This document shows positions 1 through 5,394 of a DNA stretch of 5,394 nt, piece by piece. Made by a program: the position numbers and the translations under genes. Position 1 is the first letter of the stretch. Every line of letters starts with the position of its first letter. The notes below the pieces were generated by a model. It did no database searches, was not told the origin of the DNA, and saw nothing but the letters and a program-made list of their open reading frames with translations. Origin of the DNA: Pedobacter sp. (lineage in GTDB: Bacteria; Bacteroidota; Bacteroidia; Sphingobacteriales; Sphingobacteriaceae). The stretch is from assembly GCA_028287885.1 (NCBI GenBank), contig JAQBOT010000466.1:1-5394 (forward strand). The letters are read 5' to 3'.

Positions 1-3
1 CTG

Positions 4-11
4 TACCTTTG
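4..11 (+). promoter_or_regulatory. Probable Bacteroidota -7 promoter element (TACCTTTG)
   Basis: The bases TACCTTTG match the Bacteroidota primary sigma factor -7 consensus TAnnTTTG exactly. They lie about 31 bp before the ATG of the FAD-dependent dehydrogenase, which would give a short untranslated leader of roughly 25 nt. The partner -33 element (TTTG or TTG) would fall before base 1, so it cannot be checked. The match and spacing are visible; promoter activity is inferred. Confidence 0.5.
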
Positions 12-42
12 TTACAATTCAGGATAGAAACCTGACAAGAAT

Positions 43-1584
43 ATGCAAAAAGACATCGAAATCAAGCTATCCCCAGCCGATATAGAGAATACATCTGCAA
101 TTTTGGCTGCTTTATCTGCTGCTCTTCATATTGATCAAAAACGTATTTTAGACCATAAGGTTTTAAAACGATCCATTGATGCCCGTTCCAGACTGGTAAT
201 TTACAGATTGCAAGTCCGCGCCGTTATTGACGAGCAAGCGCTGCCCGATATATATTCCACCAATTTCCCCAGTGTAGTCAATAGGCCTCATGTACTTGTT
301 GTCGGTGCTGGTCCTGCGGGATTATTTGCCGCATTACAATGTATTTTGAATGGATTTAGACCCATTGTACTTGAACGTGGAAAGGATGTTAAACAACGCC
401 GCCGTGATCTAGCCACCATCAACAAAGAGGGACTCGTAAATACAGAATCCAACTATTGCTATGGCGAGGGGGGAGCCGGAACCTATTCTGACGGAAAACT
501 CTATACCCGATCAAACAAGCGCGGGGATGTAAATAATGTGTTGGAAACCTTCGTTCAGCATGGTGCTCCAGCAGATATCCTGATCGATGCCCGTCCGCAT
601 ATTGGAACCAATAAGCTTCCTCAGATTATTACCGCAATCAGAGAAACCATTCTTAATGCCGGGGGCGAGGTCCGATTCGATCAAAAGGTTACAGACTTAA
701 TTCTTGAATCAGGTAAGATTAAAGGGGTAGTTGTTCATGACCAGGAAAAGATTCTTGCGGATTCTGTGATACTCGCAACCGGACATTCAGCCCGTGATAT
801 TTATGAACTGTTAAACCGGAAACAAATCCTTGTCGAGGCCAAGCCATTTGCATTAGGAGTTCGCATTGAACATCCGCAGTATATTATAGATGCTGCACAA
901 TACCATTGTGATATCAGGTCTGAACATTTACCACCCGCCAACTACAGCCTGGTAGAGCAGGTTGATGCCCGTGGCGTGTTCTCTTTTTGTATGTGTCCTG
1001 GCGGCATTATTGCTCCCTGTGCAACCCATTCAGATGAGATCGTGGTTAACGGCTGGTCGCCATCAAAAAGAAATAATCCATTTGCCAATTCCGGTACTGT
1101 GGTTCAGATCACGCTTGATGATGTAGTAGGAACTGACCCGCTGCGGATGATGAACTTTCAGGCTGACATAGAAAGAACGGCTTTTCAGCTTGGCGGCGGT
1201 AACCTGGTTGCTCCAGCACAGCGGATGGTTGACTTTGTTCAGAACCGCTTGTCGGTAGATCTACCAAAAAACTCCTATCTGCCGGGTACCAAGAGCGCGA
1301 TGCTTCAGGATACCCTGCCGGATTTTGTCTTTGAAAGCTTACAGCGTGCACTACCCCGGTTTGGTAAAAAGATGAACGGATATTATACCAACGAGGCCAT
1401 TTTGGTCGGTGTAGAAAGCAGAAGTTCCTCACCCGTACGAATTCCGAGAAATAAAGACAACTTTCAACATCTGCAGATTGCCGGTTTATACCCATGTGCG
1501 GAAGGTGCCGGCTATGCCGGTGGGATTGTCTCTGCAGCCATTGACGGCATAAACTGCGCAAACGCCATATTGAAAAACCAGTAG
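43..1584 (+). CDS. FAD-dependent dehydrogenase, COG2509-type NAD(P)/FAD oxidoreductase
   Basis: This is a complete 513-residue flavoprotein, close to the usual length of the COG2509 'uncharacterized FAD-dependent dehydrogenase' family. Residues 1-80 form the family's N-terminal extension. An FAD-binding Rossmann motif follows at residues 88-93 (GAGPAG), with the acidic residue that should bind the adenosine ribose at E111 (VLERG). A glycine-rich segment at 141-156 (GEGGAGTYSDGKLYTR) is characteristic of the family. ATGHSARD at 245-252 is the second nucleotide-contact motif, and the C-terminal GLYPCAEGAGYAGG at 481-494 closes the FAD site. There is no signal peptide or membrane segment, so it should be cytosolic. 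The ATG at 43 has no Shine-Dalgarno sequence, as is normal in Bacteroidota, and sits just after a TAnnTTTG promoter motif. The substrate of this family is not established, and the neighbours do not suggest one. The family call is secure; the biological role is unknown. Confidence 0.93.
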   Translation: MQKDIEIKLSPADIENTSAILAALSAALHIDQKRILDHKVLKRSIDARSRLVIYRLQVRAVIDEQALPDIYSTNFPSVVNRPHVLVVGAGPAGLFAALQCILNGFRPIVLERGKDVKQRRRDLATINKEGLVNTESNYCYGEGGAGTYSDGKLYTRSNKRGDVNNVLETFVQHGAPADILIDARPHIGTNKLPQIITAIRETILNAGGEVRFDQKVTDLILESGKIKGVVVHDQEKILADSVILATGHSARDIYELLNRKQILVEAKPFALGVRIEHPQYIIDAAQYHCDIRSEHLPPANYSLVEQVDARGVFSFCMCPGGIIAPCATHSDEIVVNGWSPSKRNNPFANSGTVVQITLDDVVGTDPLRMMNFQADIERTAFQLGGGNLVAPAQRMVDFVQNRLSVDLPKNSYLPGTKSAMLQDTLPDFVFESLQRALPRFGKKMNGYYTNEAILVGVESRSSSPVRIPRNKDNFQHLQIAGLYPCAEGAGYAGGIVSAAIDGINCANAILKNQ

Positions 1585-1665
1585 CGCTTAAACATTCATT
1601 TGCGGGGATTGTTGTGTTAATTTGCCCCTGTTATTGATGGCGCATGCAGCAATAAAGATTTAGAA

Positions 1666-2034
1666 ATGCCAAACATGAAAAATACGCTAATTATTGGTGC
1701 TACACCAAATCCGACCAGATACGCATATAAAGCAGCGCAAATGCTGAAAGCCAAAGGACATGACATTATCAATGTGGGAATCAAGGCAGGGGCAGTTGCA
1801 GGCGTTGAAATTGAACAGCCAGGCACCATTCACGATGATGTACACACGATCACCCTTTATATAGGACCGCACCTTCAGAATTCGTACTACGACTATATCC
1901 TCAAGACGAACCCAAAACGGGTGATCTTCAATCCGGGAACTGAGAATGCAGAACTAGAGGAACTACTAAACGAACATGCAATTGAGCCAATAGAAGCTTG
2001 CACGCTCGTTATGCTGGCCACGGGGCAATATTAG
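1666..2034 (+). CDS. CoA-binding domain protein (YccU-like, CoA_binding_2)
   Basis: This 122-residue single-domain protein has the compact Rossmann fold of the CoA_binding_2 family (YccU-like, related to the CoA-binding domain of succinyl-CoA synthetase). Visible family motifs are LIIGATPNPTRYAYKA at residues 8-23, which forms the nucleotide-binding loop, VIFNPGTEN at 86-94, and EACTLVML at 110-117 near the C-terminus. The length is normal for the family and no other domain is attached. It should be a soluble cytosolic protein that binds CoA or an acyl-CoA; no catalytic reaction is established for stand-alone members. Two in-frame ATGs compete, at 1666 (MPNMKN) and 1675 (MKN). Family members commonly begin close to the second, so the first three residues are uncertain, and neither start has a clear ribosome binding site. 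The gene lies 81 bp after the FAD dehydrogenase on the same strand, with no evident terminator between them, so co-transcription is possible. Its stop codon is 3 bp from the stop of the convergent VOC gene. Confidence 0.9.
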   Translation: MPNMKNTLIIGATPNPTRYAYKAAQMLKAKGHDIINVGIKAGAVAGVEIEQPGTIHDDVHTITLYIGPHLQNSYYDYILKTNPKRVIFNPGTENAELEELLNEHAIEPIEACTLVMLATGQY

Positions 2035-2037
2035 TTT

Positions 2038-2442
2038 TTAGACGGGCTTTTCATCTTCATCCACTTCATCTACCGCCTCCCAGAGTTCAATAACATTGCC
2101 TTCTGGATCGAGTATATGGACAAATTTGCCGTACTCATATTCAGAGATTTCATCGATAATGGTTACATTATCCTTTTTCAATTCTGCCACCAGTGCTACA
2201 ATGTCTTCTACCCGGTAGTTGATCATGAATGGCTTTGTTGAGGGATCAAAATATTTCGTGTCTTGTGGAAAGGTGCACCAGGCTGTGGAACCTTTTGAAG
2301 CAGGATTATCTGCCTGACGCCATTCGAACGTTGCACCGTACTCCGTAGTAGGCACTCCTAGGTTTTTAGCGTACCATTCGTTCATGCCTTTTGGATCATC
2401 GCATTTGAAAAATACGCCACCAAGACCAGTTACTTTTTTCAT
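2038..2442 (-). CDS. VOC family protein (glyoxalase/bleomycin-resistance fold)
   Basis: Read from the ATG at 2442 this is a 134-residue protein of the vicinal oxygen chelate superfamily. The N-terminal module begins with VTGLGGVFFKCDDPKGMNEWYAKNLG at residues 4-29 in segments (strand, then the usual 'WY...LG' helix). The second module contains FMINYRVED at 72-80 and the signature HILDPEGNVIELWE at 109-122. The frame stays open upstream to 2565, but only from a TTG, and the extra 41 residues do not resemble the fold; the ATG beginning MKKVTG is the natural start. E119 sits where the C-terminal metal ligand of glyoxalases usually lies, yet the expected His/Glu on the first strand (around F11-F12) and on the third (around I74-N75) are not seen, so classic glyoxalase I chemistry is doubtful. 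The C-terminus is an acidic tail (residues 123-132). It is probably a small cytosolic enzyme or binding protein of unknown ligand. The superfamily call is firm. Confidence 0.9.
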   Translation of the reverse strand: MKKVTGLGGVFFKCDDPKGMNEWYAKNLGVPTTEYGATFEWRQADNPASKGSTAWCTFPQDTKYFDPSTKPFMINYRVEDIVALVAELKKDNVTIIDEISEYEYGKFVHILDPEGNVIELWEAVDEVDEDEKPV

Positions 2443-2520
2443 AATTAAGTGTTTTGAATGATTTACGATTGGTTTAGAATAGAAAGATAGCTGATACTCA
2501 ATTAAGAAAGAATCTAGCTT

Positions 2521-2586
2521 ATTCAATTGTGCACAACCTGCCAAGCAATTTCCGCTAATTCTCAAACATTATCAAATTCAATTGTG
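2521..2586. repeat. 11-bp direct repeat ATTCAATTGTG, two copies
   Basis: ATTCAATTGTG occurs exactly at 2521-2531 and again at 2576-2586, 55 bp apart start to start, which is close to five helical turns. Each copy contains the palindrome CAATTG. Both lie upstream of the VOC gene start (2442), and on the far side the oxidoreductase starts at 2878. Paired sites of this kind can be binding sites for a regulator, but that is an inference, and short repeats also arise by chance in AT-rich DNA. Confidence 0.3.
2527..2536. promoter_or_regulatory. Perfect 10-bp palindrome TTGTGCACAA (possible operator)
   Basis: TTGTGCACAA reads the same on both strands and overlaps the first copy of the 11-bp direct repeat. 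It lies about 85 bp upstream of the VOC start codon. A dimeric regulator could bind such a site; no regulator gene is present in the window. A 10-bp palindrome is not rare, so the regulatory reading is tentative. Confidence 0.2.
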
Positions 2587-2853
2587 ATTGTTCTAACTAA
2601 GCTATACCCGATTAAGGCTTCTTTACCTTCTAAGTTACAAAGCCAATTTATTTTAGCAGAAAAGAATACATTAAAATTCCTAAATTACAATGCACCAGAA
2701 AACTTGTATGAAAAGGAATATTTGTCGGCGATTGGCAGGTACTGGCGTCAGTGCTTTTAATTTTATGTATTGAGAATTAACGACGTGGTGGTAAGGAAAG
2801 CTGTAGCATAAATTAAATTTACTGTATTTATTGACTTGAATAATTAATGTGAA

Positions 2854-2867
2854 TCAATATTCAATAT
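2854..2867 (+). repeat. 7-bp tandem repeat (TCAATAT)x2 before the Gfo/Idh start
   Basis: Two perfect adjacent copies of TCAATAT end 10 bp before the ATG at 2878. The AT-rich, unstructured leader would suit Bacteroidota translation initiation, which does not rely on Shine-Dalgarno pairing. Loss or gain of one copy by slippage would change leader length. The repeat is plain in the sequence; any function is speculative. Confidence 0.4.
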
Positions 2868-2877
2868 GCAAGCGTAA

Positions 2878-4149
2878 ATGGAAGTAATCAAAGAGAACTC
2901 TAGAAGAGACTTTATCAAGAAATCAGCAGTAGCCCTTACTGCATTTACAATCGTTCCCAGATACGTACTCGGCGGTCCGGGGTTTTTAGCACCAAGCGAC
3001 AAGTTAACGAAAGCTGTAATCGGCGTTGGTGGAATGGGACGCAACCATTTTCCTTATGAGGGAACCCAGGTGGTTGCAATCTGTGATGTGGACAAAGGAC
3101 ACCTTGCACAAGCAGCAGCAATGTTAGATAAAGGTGTAAAAACCTTTAGTGATTACCGGGAATTGATCAGACTGCCAGAAGTGGATATCGTCCATATTGC
3201 AACACCTCCCCATTGGCACGGCATTATGGCTGTAGAAGCTGCGAACGCCGGTAAAGACATCTGGTGCGAAAAGCCAATGACACATACCATTGGAGAAGGT
3301 AAGCGGGTTATGGAAGCCGTACAACAACATGGACGGATCTTCCGTCTAAATACCTGGTTCCGATTTAAAGATAATTTTTACGGAATGGAAACGCCAGTAA
3401 AGCCGATTAAAAAACTTGTAGACAGTGGCTTACTCGGATGGCCGTTGAAAGTTACCGTAAGCAAGCATACCGGTTTTGATTGGAAATTTTATTGGGTAGG
3501 TAAAGACAATCTACAGCCTGAACCTGTTCCGCCAGAATTAGATTACGAGGCATGGCTTGGGCCAGCGCCATACAAGCCATACAATGCGCACCGTGTTCAT
3601 CAGACCTTTCGTGGATATTGGGATTATGATGGCGGTGGGCTAAGTGATATGGGCCAACACTACTTGGATCCCGTTCAGTACTTCCTGGGTAAAGATGATA
3701 CCAGCCCAATATCGGTAGAGGTGGATGCGCCGCAACAGCATACGGATGCCGTTGGCATATGGCGTAGAATTACATACACCTATGCAGATGGATGCCAAAT
3801 TATATTGGATGGTGAAGGGAAAGACGTCAACGTGCCTTATATACAAGGACCAAAAGGAAAGCTCTATCCCGGCTTTAAATCAGACATCCCCGATCTTCAA
3901 CGTAAGCTGGCTGCTTTTCCGGAGCCACCATTACAGGTTACTGATTTTTCTCATGCGGTTAAAACGCGACAACAATTCGCATTGAACGAACAAAATGGAT
4001 TTCGATCCTGCACGATTGTCAATATGGGTATGATTGCTTTGAAACTTGGCCGCTCATTGAAATTTGATCCCCAAAAACAGCAGTTTATTGATGATGAAGA
4101 AGCAAACAGGCTCATTGATCCTGTAATGCGTGCACCATATTTCATCTAA
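2878..4149 (+). CDS. Gfo/Idh/MocA family oxidoreductase with Tat signal
   Basis: This 423-residue protein is a complete NAD(P)-dependent sugar-type dehydrogenase. Residues 8-15 (SRRDFIKK) form a twin-arginine motif followed by a weakly hydrophobic stretch to about residue 31, predicting Tat export to the periplasm. The Rossmann domain has GVGGMG at 49-54 and D70 at the end of the second strand (AICDVD), which favours NAD(H) over NADP(H). ATPPHWHG at 108-115 and EKP at 131-133 are family hallmarks, with K132 the expected catalytic lysine. The C-terminal domain carries GGGLSDMGQHYLDP at 252-265, where D257 and H261 match the usual active-site Asp/His pair. Family members oxidise or reduce sugars, inositols and glycosides; some Tat-exported relatives act on oligosaccharides or are GH109 glycosidases. 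The exact substrate cannot be read here. The ATG at 2878 directly follows an in-frame TAA, which fixes the start. A 43-bp gap without a terminator links it to the secreted HEAT-repeat gene, so an operon is likely. Confidence 0.92.
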   Translation: MEVIKENSRRDFIKKSAVALTAFTIVPRYVLGGPGFLAPSDKLTKAVIGVGGMGRNHFPYEGTQVVAICDVDKGHLAQAAAMLDKGVKTFSDYRELIRLPEVDIVHIATPPHWHGIMAVEAANAGKDIWCEKPMTHTIGEGKRVMEAVQQHGRIFRLNTWFRFKDNFYGMETPVKPIKKLVDSGLLGWPLKVTVSKHTGFDWKFYWVGKDNLQPEPVPPELDYEAWLGPAPYKPYNAHRVHQTFRGYWDYDGGGLSDMGQHYLDPVQYFLGKDDTSPISVEVDAPQQHTDAVGIWRRITYTYADGCQIILDGEGKDVNVPYIQGPKGKLYPGFKSDIPDLQRKLAAFPEPPLQVTDFSHAVKTRQQFALNEQNGFRSCTIVNMGMIALKLGRSLKFDPQKQQFIDDEEANRLIDPVMRAPYFI

Positions 4150-4192
4150 GATTATAACTGACAATCCTGTTTTAACCAAATAATTCTACATC

Positions 4193-5394
4193 ATGTTTAA
4201 GAAAATAACTCTAATACTGCTTGCGATAGTTGCATTTAGCCATACGGCATTTGCACAAGGCAGCAAAGACCAGCGTACATTAACTACCCGCATAGCGGAT
4301 CTGCTTGCCCAACTTCCCGCCAAGAATGCCCAAGAGCTGAAAGGCAGCATGTTGGAAATTAGCGACATGGGCGAAGCCGGATTTGTAACCCTAATGAGCG
4401 GACTTGCTGCTCCAGGAAAAGGCAACAATGGCTTGCTTGAATATGCGATAGGAGGGTACTCGGCCTATGTAATGGACAAAGCAAATGAAGCAGACCGGGT
4501 GATGAGCGTAAATGCCTATTGCAAAGCCTTAAGCGCGGTCGCCGATAAGCAAAACAAAGAATTCCTGATCAGCCAGCTTGAGCTTGTAGGTCGGGATGAT
4601 GCGGTACCTTGCCTGCAAACTTACCTTAATGACGCACAACTCGCTGACCCAGCGGCAAGAGCTTTGGTGAAAATAAATTCGGATGCTTCAAAAGCCGCTC
4701 TTGCCAGTGCCTTGCCAACGGCGACGGGCCCGGCACAACTTGCCGTCGTAGAAGCTTTGGGTTTAAGCAGGAGTAAACAGGCTCTTCCTGCCTTACACGC
4801 GCTTGCCTCTTCTTCAGATGAGAAAGTGGCTAAAGCTGCATTGTCTGCTTTGGCGCATATCGCTGATCCATCCTCTGCGCAGATCCTTAATGCTGCTGCT
4901 GCACAAGCAGGATATCTTTATGAAAATAAGAATGCGCTAGAAAGTAATCTTTACTATGCTCAAATGCTCGTAAAAGATGGAAACAAAAGCCAGGCGAGCC
5001 AAGTTGCCAAGCTGATTGCAGAAAAGGCGATTGGCGACAATCAAGTTCATACTCGTACTGCGGCGTTGAAGATTTTGGTGGATTCGCAAACAGAAAACTC
5101 AAATGAATTGCTTCTCGCGGCAATGGATGACAAAAATGCCGAATATCGCGCTGCAGCCTTAAAGTTTGCCTTACCATCAATTACGCCTGCAACAAGCGGA
5201 TTGTGGATAACAAAACTTGGAAAAGCTTCACCAGAACTGAAAGTGCAACTGGTACAGATGCTTGGTAAAGCGGGTTCAAAAGAGGCATTGCCGAAAATCA
5301 CCAAATTATTGAAGAGCAAAGACCAGGATCTCAGATTGGCTACCATAGATGCCGTATCGGCGATAGGCCAGGAACAATCTCTGGACGACTTATA
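4193..5394 (+). CDS. Secreted HEAT-repeat protein, 3' end outside window
   Basis: The reading frame opens at the ATG at 4193 and runs without a stop for 400 codons to the window edge, so this is the N-terminal part of a larger protein. Residues 1-21 form a classic Sec signal peptide: K3-K4, a hydrophobic core ITLILLAIVAF, and an AFA cleavage site before Q22. The rest is Ala/Leu-rich and helical. HEAT-like helix pairs can be seen at about residues 98-147, 182-222, 283-326 and 347-400; the last shows the typical pattern of a conserved Leu/Ala helix, 'GSKEALPKI', then 'KDQDLRLATIDAVSAIG'. Such repeats make a curved scaffold for protein contacts. In Bacteroidota, secreted HEAT-repeat proteins beside Gfo/Idh oxidoreductases often continue into a C-terminal DUF1080 (3-keto-disaccharide hydrolase) domain; that part, if present, lies beyond the window. 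No catalytic motif is visible in the part shown. It starts 43 bp after the oxidoreductase and is probably co-transcribed with it. Confidence 0.88.
   Translation, partial: MFKKITLILLAIVAFSHTAFAQGSKDQRTLTTRIADLLAQLPAKNAQELKGSMLEISDMGEAGFVTLMSGLAAPGKGNNGLLEYAIGGYSAYVMDKANEADRVMSVNAYCKALSAVADKQNKEFLISQLELVGRDDAVPCLQTYLNDAQLADPAARALVKINSDASKAALASALPTATGPAQLAVVEALGLSRSKQALPALHALASSSDEKVAKAALSALAHIADPSSAQILNAAAAQAGYLYENKNALESNLYYAQMLVKDGNKSQASQVAKLIAEKAIGDNQVHTRTAALKILVDSQTENSNELLLAAMDDKNAEYRAAALKFALPSITPATSGLWITKLGKASPELKVQLVQMLGKAGSKEALPKITKLLKSKDQDLRLATIDAVSAIGQEQSLDDL

Larger units (their letters stand above)
2443..2877. other. 435-bp AT-rich divergent intergenic region
   Basis: This gap separates the start codons of the divergent VOC gene (minus) and the Gfo/Idh oxidoreductase (plus), so it should carry promoters for both. 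It is visibly more AT-rich than the flanking genes. A frame stays open on the plus strand from 2527 to 2760 (up to 77 codons), but it contains no ATG, only TTG or GTG starts, and the product is not recognised. It may be non-coding or the decayed remnant of a gene. I found no exact TAnnTTTG promoter in either direction. The nearest are TATCTTTC on the minus strand (2482-2489) and TAAATTTA on the plus strand (2814-2821), each with one mismatch and no well-placed -33 box. Small repeats are listed separately. No tRNA or strong terminator hairpin is apparent. Confidence 0.6.

Noticed and set aside
1109..1561. 150-codon minus-strand open frame inside the FAD dehydrogenase gene
   Set aside because: It lies wholly opposite a well-supported gene, its product resembles no family, and it is rich in Arg, Ser and Pro as expected of an antisense shadow.
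1599..1624. TTTG at 1599-1602 with TTAATTTG at 1617-1624 as a promoter for the CoA-binding gene
   Set aside because: The -7 box has a mismatch at its conserved A and the spacer is only 14 bp, shorter than the roughly 19-21 bp typical of Bacteroidota promoters.
1604..1628. GGGG/CCCC pairing after the FAD dehydrogenase as a terminator
   Set aside because: The stem is only 4 bp around a 17-base loop and has no following T-run, so it is not a credible terminator.
1617..1872. Two minus-strand open frames opposite the CoA-binding gene
   Set aside because: They overlap a clear family member on the plus strand and show no motif of their own.
2443..2565. 41-residue N-terminal extension of the VOC protein
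   Set aside because: It would start at TTG, adds residues unlike the fold, and the ATG at 2442 gives the standard VOC start and length.
2831..2860. TTGACT at 2831-2836 as an E. coli-type -35 box for the Gfo/Idh gene
   Set aside because: No good -10 hexamer follows at 17 bp, and Bacteroidota use a different promoter consensus.
4887..5346. Minus-strand open frames of 97 and 99 codons near the window end
   Set aside because: The plus strand here is the continuous HEAT-repeat reading frame with a signal peptide; the minus frames are shadows.

Overview
The window looks like a chromosomal piece of a Bacteroidota bacterium, most likely of the Sphingobacteriaceae type (Pedobacter or Mucilaginibacter-like). 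The grounds are moderate GC, start codons without Shine-Dalgarno sequences, an exact Bacteroidota -7 promoter motif (TAnnTTTG) before the first gene, and a twin-arginine Gfo/Idh/MocA oxidoreductase followed by a secreted HEAT-repeat protein. The genus is an inference from gene types, not a sequence match.

Layout. (1) Positions 1-1584: a probable promoter, then a complete FAD-dependent dehydrogenase of the COG2509 type. (2) Positions 1666-2034: a small CoA-binding (YccU-like) Rossmann protein, same strand. (3) Positions 2038-2442, minus strand: a VOC/glyoxalase-fold protein, convergent with the previous gene, with only 3 bp between the two stop codons. (4) Positions 2443-2877: 435 bp of AT-rich sequence without a convincing gene. 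It separates the divergent VOC and oxidoreductase genes and holds an 11-bp direct repeat, a 10-bp palindrome and a 7-bp tandem repeat. (5) Positions 2878-4149: a Gfo/Idh/MocA oxidoreductase with a Tat signal. (6) Position 4193 to the window end: a secreted protein with a Sec signal peptide and HEAT-like helical repeats, 43 bp downstream and cut off by the window edge.

How the genes work together. The first three genes look like cytosolic housekeeping or poorly characterised functions with no clear shared pathway. The last two form a likely operon whose products are both exported. In Bacteroidota such pairs often belong to carbohydrate oxidation modules, in which a Gfo/Idh enzyme oxidises a sugar or glycoside and a DUF1080 (3-keto-disaccharide hydrolase) protein cleaves the keto product. 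Whether the truncated HEAT protein ends in such a domain cannot be seen here. I found no tRNA, rRNA, CRISPR array, insertion sequence or convincing terminator. Most of the window is ordinary; the exported oxidoreductase/HEAT pair and the divergent intergenic region deserve the most attention.
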